This document shows, piece after piece, positions 1-8,975 of a stretch of DNA of 64,000 nt (position 1 is the first letter of the stretch; each line of letters starts with the position of its first letter). The notes under the pieces were generated by a model. It was not told the DNA's origin. It searched no databases and saw only the letters and a program-made list of their open reading frames with translations. The translations under genes were made by a program, and so were the position numbers. The DNA comes from Pantoea sp050157905 (GTDB lineage: Bacteria > Pseudomonadota > Gammaproteobacteria > Enterobacterales > Enterobacteriaceae). The stretch spans positions 1,860,001 to 1,924,000 of the forward strand of contig NZ_JBKIWZ010000001.1 in assembly GCF_050157905.1 (NCBI RefSeq), given 5' to 3'.

Positions 1-1270
1 CAGAGAAGGTTGGTGTCGGGATACCGTTTTGAATCGCGTAAGAAACCACGTCACGCAGCGCCTGCTGATACTGATCGGCGATATCTTTGAAGTACGGCGC
101 CAGCAGCAGGTTTGCGATGCCCGCATCTTCTGCGTAAGCATCCGTGATCTTCTGCAGGAACTGGGCACGGATGATGCAGCCCGCGCGGAAAATCTTCGCG
201 ATTTCACCGTAGTGCAGATCCCAGTTGTTCTCTTCTGATGCGGCACGCAGCTGTGAGAAGCCCTGCGCATAAGAGACAATTTTACCCAGATAAAGCGCAC
301 GGCGCACTTTCTCGATAAACTCCGCTTTGTCACCGGTAAAGGCCTGTGCCTGAGGACCGCTCAGCACTTTAGAGGCCGCTACGCGCTGCGATTTCAGTGA
401 AGAGAGGTAGCGGGCGAAGACTGACTCAGTGATCAGTGACAGTGGCTCGCCGAGGTCCAGAGAACTCTGGCTCGTCCATTTACCGGTGCCTTTGTTCGCC
501 GCTTCGTCCAGAATCACATCAACCAGGTATTTACCCTCTTCATCTTTTTTGGTGAAGATATCTTTGGTGATGTCGATCAGATAGCTGCTCAGTTCGCCGT
601 TATTCCACTCGGTGAAGGTTTCAGCCAGCTCTTCGTTGTTCAGACCCAGCGCGCCTTTCAGCAGTGCATAGGCCTCCGCAATCAGCTGCATGTCGCCGTA
701 TTCAATGCCGTTGTGAACCATCTTCACATAGTGACCCGCACCATCCGGACCAACGTAAGCCACACAAGCTTCGCCATCTTCGGCACGTGCTGCAATCTTA
801 TCCAGGATTGGTGCAACCAGCTCGTAAGCTTCTTTCTGACCGCCCGGCATGATGGATGGACCTTTCAGCGCGCCCTCTTCACCGCCGGACACACCGGTAC
901 CGATGAAGTTGAAGCCCTGGTCGGACAGCTCTTTGTTACGACGGATGGTATCTTTGTAGAAGGTATTACCGCCATCAATCAGGATGTCGCCTTTATCCAG
1001 ATGAGGCGTCAGCGAGGCGATAGTCTTATCGGTCGCTTCACCCGCCTGCACCATCAGCAGAATGCGACGTGGTTTTTCCAGCGAGTCGACAAACTCTTCA
1101 ACGGTGTAAAAAGGAGCAAGCTTCTTGCCCTGATTCTCAGCGATAACTTCATCAGTCTTTTCGCGTGAACGGTTGAAGATAGAAACAGTGTAACCGCGGC
1201 TCTCAATGTTAAGAGCCAGATTGCGGCCCATCACTGCCATACCTACAACGCCGATCTGTTGCTTGGACAT
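1..1270 (-). CDS. gnd: 6-phosphogluconate dehydrogenase, decarboxylating (3' end beyond the window)
   Basis: This cytosolic enzyme of the oxidative pentose phosphate pathway converts 6-phosphogluconate and NADP+ to ribulose 5-phosphate, CO2 and NADPH. The translation starts MSKQQIGVVGMAVMGRNLAL, with the Rossmann dinucleotide motif GVVGMAVMG at residues 7-15, then the family stretches DGGNTFYKDT and GTGVSGGEEGA and the catalytic-region KMVHNGIEYGDMQ. About 423 of the usual 468 codons are inside the window; the C-terminus runs off the left edge. The ATG at 1270 is preceded by a good ribosome binding site (AGGAG, 5 nt spacing). gnd is the classical right-hand border gene of the enterobacterial galF-gnd O-antigen locus, and it holds that place here. 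Identification is certain. Confidence 0.97.
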   Translation of the reverse strand, partial: MSKQQIGVVGMAVMGRNLALNIESRGYTVSIFNRSREKTDEVIAENQGKKLAPFYTVEEFVDSLEKPRRILLMVQAGEATDKTIASLTPHLDKGDILIDGGNTFYKDTIRRNKELSDQGFNFIGTGVSGGEEGALKGPSIMPGGQKEAYELVAPILDKIAARAEDGEACVAYVGPDGAGHYVKMVHNGIEYGDMQLIAEAYALLKGALGLNNEELAETFTEWNNGELSSYLIDITKDIFTKKDEEGKYLVDVILDEAANKGTGKWTSQSSLDLGEPLSLITESVFARYLSSLKSQRVAASKVLSGPQAQAFTGDKAEFIEKVRRALYLGKIVSYAQGFSQLRAASEENNWDLHYGEIAKIFRAGCIIRAQFLQKITDAYAEDAGIANLLLAPYFKDIADQYQQALRDVVSYAIQNGIPTPTFS

Positions 1271-1332
1271 TTTTTACTCCTGATCGATATACACAGAGCC
1301 CTTCAGCTCTATCCCACTTATGAACTCAGAAA

Positions 1333-1360
1333 ATTATAACTTAGCCGTTACCATACAACA
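1333..1360 (-). promoter_or_regulatory. probable gnd promoter
   Basis: On the minus strand a perfect TATAAT (1333-1338) lies about 65 bp upstream of the gnd start codon. A poor -35 match (TGTTGT, 1355-1360) sits 16 bp further up. The intergenic segment 1271-1461 also holds a short inverted repeat (AGCAGTG 1392-1398 / CACTGCT 1410-1416) just after the last O-antigen gene, with a competing pairing ACCTGA 1387-1392 / TCAGGT 1400-1405. It has no T-tract, so I do not call it a terminator. The promoter is inferred from sequence only. Confidence 0.45.
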
Positions 1361-1461
1361 TTTTTTTAAAGAATGTTATCCGTAACACCTGAGCAGTGTT
1401 CAGGTAAAGCACTGCTTAACAATAGAAAGATGACAATACGTAAAATCTTAAACCTTTCTTA

Positions 1462-2277
1462 TTACGATTTTTTACAGTTAAATTGAGAAAGGCATTTGGT
1501 GTTAAACCTTTTTCTCTCACAATCAATAAACCATCCCCACTTGTTGAAATAACGGACAGCAGAGACTATGTGGTAGATGAGAAATTTAGCGTCCTGATAG
1601 GATCGGCGTTGCGATTCATGTACGACCGTAGCCTGAGGACAATACTGGATGCTCAGTCCTGCAGATGAAACTCGTCTGGATAAATCGACATCTTCCATAT
1701 AGAGGAAAAACCGTTCATCAAAGCCCTTAATCTGATTCAGTGCCTGCTGACTGATCAGCATAAAGCAACCTGAAAGCGATGGTGCATAAAAGGGACGGTC
1801 ATAATCGGCATGATGCAGTTCATAATCATGATTCGAAATTTTCATATAGGGCGAGAAAAATCGTCTCATGAATAACTGATAGGGCGTAGGGAGTAACTTA
1901 CAACTATGCTGCAGGCTTCCATCAGGATAGATGACTTTAGGTATGGTCAGCGAGAGATTGTGCTCTTTAGAGAAGTGAAAAAGCGCATCCACTTCTCCAC
2001 AGCTAAAGCTGATATCAGGATTACAAATTAAAATGTATTCACATTTATCTTTATACTCCTGAAAAACTCTATTATGCCCTGCACCAAAACCTTTATTTTC
2101 AGCCAGAGATAACACGGAAACCTTAGGGTGCAAATAACTCCTGAGCCAGTCACAGTGATTGCCGTTATCGACAATACAGACTTTATCGATGCTTTGTTCG
2201 GCCAGCAATGAATCCAGAGTACGTGAAATATCCTCATAGGCATGACGATATAGTACAAGCGATGCGATTATATTCAC
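1462..2277 (-). CDS. family 2 glycosyltransferase, WbbL-like (probable rhamnosyltransferase)
   Basis: Last gene of the O-antigen operon; 271 residues, about the usual size for WbbL-type rhamnosyltransferases. A GT-A fold is indicated by the N-terminal MNIIASLVLYRH strand, the nucleotide-sugar motif IVDNG (about 35-40), NKGFGAGHN, the CNPDISF metal/acceptor region near 105-111, and the GFDERFFLYMEDVDL segment near residues 195-210, which is typical of rhamnosyltransferases. There is no membrane segment, so it probably acts at the cytoplasmic face on an undecaprenyl-linked acceptor. By analogy with WbbL it may add the first rhamnose to GlcNAc-PP-undecaprenol made by WecA encoded elsewhere; this is inference. 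The start is GTG at 2277, 13 bp after the preceding gene, with only a weak ribosome binding site. Confidence 0.8.
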   Translation of the reverse strand: MNIIASLVLYRHAYEDISRTLDSLLAEQSIDKVCIVDNGNHCDWLRSYLHPKVSVLSLAENKGFGAGHNRVFQEYKDKCEYILICNPDISFSCGEVDALFHFSKEHNLSLTIPKVIYPDGSLQHSCKLLPTPYQLFMRRFFSPYMKISNHDYELHHADYDRPFYAPSLSGCFMLISQQALNQIKGFDERFFLYMEDVDLSRRVSSAGLSIQYCPQATVVHESQRRSYQDAKFLIYHIVSAVRYFNKWGWFIDCERKRFNTKCLSQFNCKKS

Positions 2278-2290
2278 AAGATTACCAAAA

Positions 2291-3223
2291 TTAGAACTTG
2301 TTAAATAGGGCGTACGAAAAATTAGTCATCTGGCCCAGACGGTTCTGATGATAAACCCCTGAATCGTGAAAAAACTTCAAACGTGCAAGTAATCCACTGT
2401 TCCGGACTTGGCGAAAAGCATCAAATCTACGCTGGTTTTCAGACGTCATCTCCTCTCTGAGCCGATTCAAAAGGCTGAAATTCACATCATTCCAGTGCCG
2501 GTTACGTCCCTGATGTGCATCTACGAAGTTGCTCAATCGCTGCGACAGCTTCATGCCATTTCCGATTACATTAGCATTGTGCTGCCTGTAGAGTACCGAT
2601 GGCGTCGAATCGTAAAAGACATTTCCACCAGATGCGCTGACGATTAGATAGAGTGCCCAGTCGTGTGCCACCAACGGCAAATCGATTATCTTCAGAAAAA
2701 GCTGACGAGCGGCAGCATTAAAAACCATGGTGTTTCCGCTTGCGATGTTTTGCAGCAAAGCGTTAGCAAACCCAGGTCTTTTGGCATTGAGTGGCGAGAA
2801 CCCTAAAGCATGATCCTGCTCGTCGATTAACTGAGTTCGCGAGCAGTACATAGCAGGAGCCTCTTCAGGCAAAGATTGAAGATATTCGACAGCGCGCGCA
2901 AGCTTCGCGGGATGCCAGATATCATCCTGATCGGCAAAAGCAAAATAGTCCGCCTCAATATCCAGGTTACCAATCAGTGACTTAAAGTTTTCACAAAATC
3001 CTTTCGCCGGCCCGGCAAGCAACGTGCATTGATTCTGGCTACCCTCAAAAACCTGCTCAATCATAGAGCAGGTCTTATCTTTTGAGCCATCATCAGAAAC
3101 CCACAAAGACCAGTTTTGCCACTCCTGATCTTTTATAGACTGCAGTTGCTTCTCTATAAAAGTGGCACCGTTGTAGGTGCCCATCAGGATAGCAACGTGT
3201 CCTTTATGATGTTTCATTAACAT
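2291..3223 (-). CDS. family 2 glycosyltransferase (probable rhamnosyltransferase)
   Basis: Cytoplasmic GT-A glycosyltransferase of the O-antigen pathway, 310 residues. It begins with the family 2 strand VAILMGTYNGATFIEKQLQS, then VSDDGSKD and the DxD-type motif FADQDDIW around residues 96-103. This last signature is common in rhamnosyltransferases of polyrhamnan and O-antigen clusters. Donor and linkage cannot be read from sequence; dTDP-rhamnose is the likely donor because rmlBDAC head the operon. The start codon ATG at 3223 overlaps the end of the upstream HAD gene by 7 bp; a second ATG at 3217 overlaps that gene's stop as TAATG and is equally possible. Translational coupling is likely. Confidence 0.78.
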   Translation of the reverse strand: MLMKHHKGHVAILMGTYNGATFIEKQLQSIKDQEWQNWSLWVSDDGSKDKTCSMIEQVFEGSQNQCTLLAGPAKGFCENFKSLIGNLDIEADYFAFADQDDIWHPAKLARAVEYLQSLPEEAPAMYCSRTQLIDEQDHALGFSPLNAKRPGFANALLQNIASGNTMVFNAAARQLFLKIIDLPLVAHDWALYLIVSASGGNVFYDSTPSVLYRQHNANVIGNGMKLSQRLSNFVDAHQGRNRHWNDVNFSLLNRLREEMTSENQRRFDAFRQVRNSGLLARLKFFHDSGVYHQNRLGQMTNFSYALFNKF

Positions 3224-5052
3224 TGCGGCGTGTTCTTGAAGTAGTCCTGAAACTTGACAACCTTATTGCGTGTACTGCCCCAGGAGTCAAAATTTTCAAT
3301 CTGCATAAAAAGATGATGTCTACGCCAGTCATCTTTTGTCGTCAGAGAGATCAACGGTTCAGCTAATTGCATAGGCGTAAGATTCACCTGCAATCTTGCA
3401 ACCATCGCCAGAAAATCCTCACAGAATCTGTCTACGCCCTCGGTGAGTTGCGCATTGATCGCATTGTGATCTTTTGACTTAGTACGGCCAGGATCGGTTA
3501 CCGGACAAACGCCGTTTTTAGTCGGTTTGTAGCCAATCACGGTGTTATGTGGCGCGGAGAAAAACAGCTCTATAGCAACGCGATTCTCATAGATTTTGTC
3601 AACCAAAGCCGGGCTTGTGGAGTCGTTGTCGATAAACGCTTTCATGACCTGATGCGGAGTACGACGCTTTCTTTCAAAGGTATTAGCAATACAGAAGTAA
3701 TATCCAATGACGTTAACGTTCATAAACTTTTTAACCGTGTGAATAAACGCTTCCTGGGTCGTTCCGCTCCAGCCTACATCAACCATTGCAAGGGTATCGC
3801 CCTCTTTGATGCCGAGAGAGTTGAGGTAAATGAACAGGCCGCGACGATTACGCTGACAGACTTTCAGAATTTCCGCTCGCAGCGCGATAAGAAACTTTTC
3901 CACCAGTTCGTAATTATCCGCAGCAATAATCAGGTCCGGTGGAATACCCAGGGATAACATCACATTATCGGCGGGAGGTTCGACACCAATACGTTCAAGC
4001 AACTCGCCAGGAGATAAGCCGTCTGAACCCGACATCAGAAAAGCGAGATTCTGACTGAAGTTCTCTTCGTCCATCAGTGCCAGATTAAAGGCAATGCGTG
4101 ACCCCATGAAATAGGAAAAGTCAGGAAGCTTTTCTTTGAAATAGCGCGACGCCAGTCTTTCAAGCGCGTAGCCGTCCCGGGAAACGAAGAGCAGCTTATC
4201 AATATTGTCTACAATACTCTCTTTACGAATCCATTCCAGGAATCCCCAGGTAGCCGGGGCCTGATATTCATACCCTAATTTCTGGAAAGAGCTTTCAGTC
4301 AAGTTCTCCCGCTGCAGGGTACGCATCATTCCATTAATCAACGAGGAGGCAAGCGGCTGCTTTTTACCTTTATTGACCAGATGGGGTGAGTGGTAGTGCC
4401 ATGCAATGATATTTTTTTCACGTGGTTTAATCACGTCAGCTAATTCGTTATCGCCAATATGTAACACCTGGCGTGGCTCAACCTCGCATTCAGCAAGCAG
4501 AAAATCGAAAATCTCTCCGCTGTCGCGTTTCGTCGCATTCCGGGTGGCAGAAATGTATAACGGCACCTGTGGCATATCATACTTTTTCAACGCTGCGCGG
4601 AAAAACTCCTCTTCAAGATACATATCGGAGGTAATAACAACGGTTTTGCCTGATTGAATCAAATCATTAAAAAAGCCGATAAAGAAAGGATTAGGCTGAA
4701 CCAGTGCCAGCTCAAGCTGATACTCTGCACCCATAATATTTTCAATGTCGCCCCGGCTATCCTGAAAGTTATTATAGATATTCCGCAGCGTAATTTCTTT
4801 TCTGCCCTCTTTAACCATCTGCGCAAACGCATTTTTTTGCGCCTTGCGGCGCTGCTGCCTGAAGTCGGGAAGGGAAAATTTATTTGCCAGTAAATCAAAA
4901 GCATCTTCAGGTTCGTCTAACGGACGAATAAAAAGCGTATCAAAAAAGTCAAAGGAGATAACTCTGGCGTCTTTAGCTAAATGACGAAGTGAAATCAGAT
5001 CCATCTCTTCTTTCGTATAAGCAGGGTTAACAGTGTTATCGCTATTAATCAT
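3217..5052 (-). CDS. HAD-superfamily protein of polysaccharide loci (COG5610-like), function unknown
   Basis: A 611-residue protein. The N-terminal third is HAD-like: motif I is SFDFFDTL (D35 and D38), motif II is the VITSDMYLEE segment, and motif IV is HIGDNELADV. The C-terminal two thirds carry FVSRDGYALERLA and MVDVGWSGTTQEAF, a second conserved module seen with this HAD type in O-antigen and capsule clusters. The biochemical role of the family is not established; a phosphatase or phosphotransferase acting on a glycan or its carrier is possible but unproven. ATG at 5052 overlaps the preceding stop as ATGA, and the next glycosyltransferase overlaps its end, so it is embedded in the O-antigen operon between glycosyltransferases. 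No signal peptide or transmembrane segment is evident, so it is probably cytosolic. Confidence 0.75.
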   Translation of the reverse strand: MINSDNTVNPAYTKEEMDLISLRHLAKDARVISFDFFDTLFIRPLDEPEDAFDLLANKFSLPDFRQQRRKAQKNAFAQMVKEGRKEITLRNIYNNFQDSRGDIENIMGAEYQLELALVQPNPFFIGFFNDLIQSGKTVVITSDMYLEEEFFRAALKKYDMPQVPLYISATRNATKRDSGEIFDFLLAECEVEPRQVLHIGDNELADVIKPREKNIIAWHYHSPHLVNKGKKQPLASSLINGMMRTLQRENLTESSFQKLGYEYQAPATWGFLEWIRKESIVDNIDKLLFVSRDGYALERLASRYFKEKLPDFSYFMGSRIAFNLALMDEENFSQNLAFLMSGSDGLSPGELLERIGVEPPADNVMLSLGIPPDLIIAADNYELVEKFLIALRAEILKVCQRNRRGLFIYLNSLGIKEGDTLAMVDVGWSGTTQEAFIHTVKKFMNVNVIGYYFCIANTFERKRRTPHQVMKAFIDNDSTSPALVDKIYENRVAIELFFSAPHNTVIGYKPTKNGVCPVTDPGRTKSKDHNAINAQLTEGVDRFCEDFLAMVARLQVNLTPMQLAEPLISLTTKDDWRRHHLFMQIENFDSWGSTRNKVVKFQDYFKNTPQC

Positions 5053-8000
5053 TTCATGATCTCGAAATTATGTCCATTAAACGCAAAGTTTACGTTATAG
5101 AAAGGGTCGTACTGATAATATTGAGGATGTTTACAGTTCAGACGACTCAGTTCGTTTTGCAAACGTCTTACTTTTTCAGCATCCATGTGATCAAGTCCAC
5201 GCGACACAGATTCATGGTGGATGAGCGTAACGGCCTGGCACATAACGTTATAGTAGCCTTCTTCAACCAGGCGCATACAGATATCGACATCGTTGTAAGC
5301 GACAGGGAATGATTCGTCAAACCCATTGATCGACTCATATTTATCACGCGCGACCATCAGACAGGCTCCGGTCACAGCAAGCCAGTTATATTCGATCTGA
5401 TTGCGCAGGAAGTAGCCTGGGTGATTTTTATCCTGGCCGATATAGGCGTGTACAGGGCCAGTCTGAAGATTCAGAACACCCGTATGCTGAATGGTCTGAC
5501 CGTCGGCATAGACCAGTTTAGCCCCCACAGCGCCAATGTGTTTTTGCTGTGCATAACCGCCAAGTCTGTTCAACCAGTCTTCCTGCAGCACTTCGGTGTC
5601 ATCATTGAGGAAAAGTAACAGACTTCCCTTCGAATGGCTGACGCCAACGTTATTCAGTTCTGAGAAATTGAACGGATGATCGTGTCGGATAACAGAGATG
5701 TTCTCTTCACCCTTGATCTTATCCAGATAAGCCAGCGTGTCGCTTTTCTGAGAACCATTATCGATGATAATGACCTCATAATGCTGCCAGCTTGTCTTAG
5801 CACGAATTGAATCAATGCAGCGTGCAAGCACTTCGTGATTATCTCGTGTCGGAATAATGATCGAAATCAGCGTTTCTGGACGAAGCTCATAGTTCACCCG
5901 GAAATAGCCATGATAGCCAGGCAACGCTTCAACCGTTCCTTCAATACCCCGCCGCTTAAGTGCGTCTTCGCGTACCGCTTTTGAGGCGGCTAAAACATAA
6001 GGTTTAGCGGTGATATCAGAGGCAACTGAAGCAGGAATAATGCGCCAGTGATAGAGAATCTTAGGAATATGCGCTATTTTCTGCGTTATTTCACTTAGTC
6101 TTAGAATGAAGTCCCAGTCCTGACAGCCATTGAACTCAGAACGCAGCCCACCCAACTGCTTGGCCGTGCTTAAACGAACACAGGCCGCATGGCAGGTATA
6201 CATGGTACCCATCATCGTATCAGGCGACCAGTCAGGTTTGAAATGAGGCTGAGAGTAGTTGCCTTCCGGGGTGAATTTATCTTCGTCACTATAGATAAAA
6301 TCAGGATCTTCTTCGTTGATGCATTTGACAAATTCGAACAGGCAGTCCTGAGTTAATTCATCATCATGATCCAGGAAAACAATATAATCGCCACTCGCGT
6401 TGTCGATTGCGACATTGGTTGCGCCTGCAATCCCCTGATTTTTCTCCATGTGAATCACTTTGATTCGCGGATCGTTCAGGGCATCCAGTGCGGGCGCAGT
6501 TTGCTCGTCAGGACTGCAGTCGTTAGCCAGCACCAGTTCCCAATTACCATACCATTGCTCCTCAACTGACTTGACCATTAACTCCAGCAAGTCCAGAGGG
6601 GTGTTGTAAATAGGCACGATGATAGAGAACAGCGGCTTTACTTCGAATTCATTGAGCACGTCGTCAAAATAGTTTGGCTTCTTAGGCGGAATATAGACGT
6701 ACTCATCCGGACGATCGGCAAATGCATAATGCCCATTATTACTATGTGAAAGAAATACCGGCTGACTGCCTTTGCTGTTGTTGAAAATGGTTTGCTCATA
6801 CAACGCCTGATTAAAGGCAGGATGATGCCTGAACCATGCAGGACGCACTTTCATCGCGACTTTCAGCGCCTTATCTTTATACCGCTCTGGCAGTTTAAGA
6901 TAAACATTGCGGGAGACTTCCCGAACACGCTTTTTCAGACCGCTGTTGTTTGCTGTCGCCTGTGCAATAACTTTACCAGATTTAACTTTGATTCTCTGTC
7001 CCAGATAGAAGAGTCGGAAAAAGATTCTTTTTGCTGGCTGTCTGATTTTTAATGGAACGCGACGACCCGCAACTCGCAGCGGCGCAGATATCTTCCAGCT
7101 GGCAGAATTAAGAATCGTCTCTACATCATGACGATATTTATTCAGCATCTGGCCCTGCTGATCGTGAAGCGCATGGATCTGATTCAGTTCCTCCTGCAGT
7201 CGTGCAGCCTGTTCACTTTCGCTCTTCAACGATGCTTCAAGATTGGCAATACGGAGCTGGAATTGCTCTTTCTGATTCTCTTCATGGCCGATCAATGAGT
7301 TCAGATCACCCAGATCGGCCCAGTATTCTGCCCGAACAGAAAGGGAAAACGTTTTAAGCGTCTTGTAAATATCTTCAGCATCTTTTTGCTGAATTTTCGC
7401 CAGGAATGCGGCTTCCTGCTTCAGATAGCTTCGTGAGTCTGCGCCCGTGCATGAAAAGCCCATGGCATTCAGCACTGCCGTTGTCAGTTCAGCGAGATTA
7501 TTGCTGTTGCAGTTTCTGCTGTTTGACGCAGAAGTCACACGTAACAGTGAATGATAAACGCCACGGTAGGCAATATAGCCCAGCGTGATGGTTTCTGTGG
7601 CTGACCACTCCTGATCAAAGAAAACGAACTCGCCATTTTCTTTTCTAATCACATTGAATGGTAATGCATCCAGATATGAGGCAGGCAGGGAGAGATCTTT
7701 GTCTGTCTCTAATGGGATTTGCGCTTTCAGTTGTAATTGATCAATCCAGCCTTTTGCCCAGGCGGCTAGTTCATCGATTCGCCAGTGCGGACGATTGATA
7801 ATGCGTAACAGATCGGTCCACAGTGATTGCCCGTAAATGAATCTTTCCATGTCGATATATTTTGAATGATCATCATGGATACCGCCAGAAGAGACTGAGA
7901 GGCCTTCATCTGTCTGGACAAATTCTACGTTCTTTTTCTTGTCTGCAATTCGTTCATCTGAGTAGTAAATGGCAGCCACATCTTCATGAATAGGATCCTG

Positions 8001-8975
8001 CTTGATTAAACTTGCGACCATCAAAAATGAACTCGAAAGATCAGCTGCAATCTCATTATTCCAGATATTTTTAATCGCCTGCTCAATTGAGAAGAGATGC
8101 TGCGGCACCAGTTGCTTCTCTTTGTGGGCGCTTTCCATCGCCAGTTGACTCAGCGCTTTCGAATGATTCTGCCAGCCGAGAGGTGTTACCACCGTGCAGG
8201 GCAACTTATAATCTGGTAAAGGCAGATATTCCAGTGTATCCTGGAAACCTGCCTTATTGAGTTCGCTCAGCAGTTCTTTACGACCAAACGTCACCACGCT
8301 TTTTTCATCGTAACTGTTGTTGATGCCATACATGGGTAAGTTGACATGATCTTCGCGCGCGCCTGAGAAATACTTAATACCTAATTTATTCTCAATAGCG
8401 ACAAAGAGTTTTCCATCGCTCTTAAGGCGTTTTCTGCACGCCTGCAGGAGGAGTTGCTCGCCATTTTCCCCCACGAAAACCCGTGCGTATTCAAGAACGC
8501 CAATCAGCAGAACGGCATCAAACTCACCTAAATCAGGCAGCGTATCTGAGGGCGCGCAAATGACAGTAACATTACTCAGATCGCGGCAGCGAGCGCGAGC
8601 TATCGTGGCTCGCCGGTAGCTCCCTTCGACAGAGACCACTTCCGCTGCATTCTCACCTAAAAATCGGCTGATTGCGCCGCAGCCACAGCCAATCTCCAGG
8701 ATTCGCTTGCCTTTCATCCAGTTCTGAAAAGGACGTAACAGATTCGCCCGCACGGCGCTGAGGTGATAAGTGGAAGGCCAGTCAACCATGAAAGGTTCTA
8801 ATTCTTCTGAGTCAACGCTGCAGTCTGAAACTTCACCGATCGTCTTCAGGATATAGTTTTCAGAGGCATCTCCGTCGCTATAGGCAAAATCCTTCATCTC
8901 TGAAGGTGACCATAGCGCAGCCTCTTCATTTTTCTGAAAACCAGCATCTGATAAAATTTTTTCTAAATTAGCCAT
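5049..8975 (-). CDS. trifunctional methyltransferase-glycosyltransferase-glycosyltransferase (WsaE-like architecture)
   Basis: About 1308 residues from the ATG at 8975; a TTG six bases upstream is less likely. Domains in order: a class I SAM-dependent methyltransferase (ILEIGCGCGAISRF near residues 93-106, then SVEGSYRRA); a 250-residue segment of unknown function ending in FFDQEW and GYIAYRG; a predicted coiled coil around 570-640; a basic linker; a first GT2 domain from about 780 (FSIIVPIYNTP, ANDCSPD, FLDHDDE); a second GT2 domain from about 1033 (ISIIIPTRDN, IIDNGS, FLNDDTEVL, GFDESFPVAYNDVD). The order methyltransferase plus two glycosyltransferases matches WsaE of Geobacillus, a methyl-rhamnosyl chain-extending and capping enzyme. 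Placed directly after wzt, it probably polymerises and terminates the O polysaccharide. Product and linkage are inference. It overlaps the wzt stop by 8 bp. Confidence 0.85.
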   Translation of the reverse strand: MANLEKILSDAGFQKNEEAALWSPSEMKDFAYSDGDASENYILKTIGEVSDCSVDSEELEPFMVDWPSTYHLSAVRANLLRPFQNWMKGKRILEIGCGCGAISRFLGENAAEVVSVEGSYRRATIARARCRDLSNVTVICAPSDTLPDLGEFDAVLLIGVLEYARVFVGENGEQLLLQACRKRLKSDGKLFVAIENKLGIKYFSGAREDHVNLPMYGINNSYDEKSVVTFGRKELLSELNKAGFQDTLEYLPLPDYKLPCTVVTPLGWQNHSKALSQLAMESAHKEKQLVPQHLFSIEQAIKNIWNNEIAADLSSSFLMVASLIKQDPIHEDVAAIYYSDERIADKKKNVEFVQTDEGLSVSSGGIHDDHSKYIDMERFIYGQSLWTDLLRIINRPHWRIDELAAWAKGWIDQLQLKAQIPLETDKDLSLPASYLDALPFNVIRKENGEFVFFDQEWSATETITLGYIAYRGVYHSLLRVTSASNSRNCNSNNLAELTTAVLNAMGFSCTGADSRSYLKQEAAFLAKIQQKDAEDIYKTLKTFSLSVRAEYWADLGDLNSLIGHEENQKEQFQLRIANLEASLKSESEQAARLQEELNQIHALHDQQGQMLNKYRHDVETILNSASWKISAPLRVAGRRVPLKIRQPAKRIFFRLFYLGQRIKVKSGKVIAQATANNSGLKKRVREVSRNVYLKLPERYKDKALKVAMKVRPAWFRHHPAFNQALYEQTIFNNSKGSQPVFLSHSNNGHYAFADRPDEYVYIPPKKPNYFDDVLNEFEVKPLFSIIVPIYNTPLDLLELMVKSVEEQWYGNWELVLANDCSPDEQTAPALDALNDPRIKVIHMEKNQGIAGATNVAIDNASGDYIVFLDHDDELTQDCLFEFVKCINEEDPDFIYSDEDKFTPEGNYSQPHFKPDWSPDTMMGTMYTCHAACVRLSTAKQLGGLRSEFNGCQDWDFILRLSEITQKIAHIPKILYHWRIIPASVASDITAKPYVLAASKAVREDALKRRGIEGTVEALPGYHGYFRVNYELRPETLISIIIPTRDNHEVLARCIDSIRAKTSWQHYEVIIIDNGSQKSDTLAYLDKIKGEENISVIRHDHPFNFSELNNVGVSHSKGSLLLFLNDDTEVLQEDWLNRLGGYAQQKHIGAVGAKLVYADGQTIQHTGVLNLQTGPVHAYIGQDKNHPGYFLRNQIEYNWLAVTGACLMVARDKYESINGFDESFPVAYNDVDICMRLVEEGYYNVMCQAVTLIHHESVSRGLDHMDAEKVRRLQNELSRLNCKHPQYYQYDPFYNVNFAFNGHNFEIMK

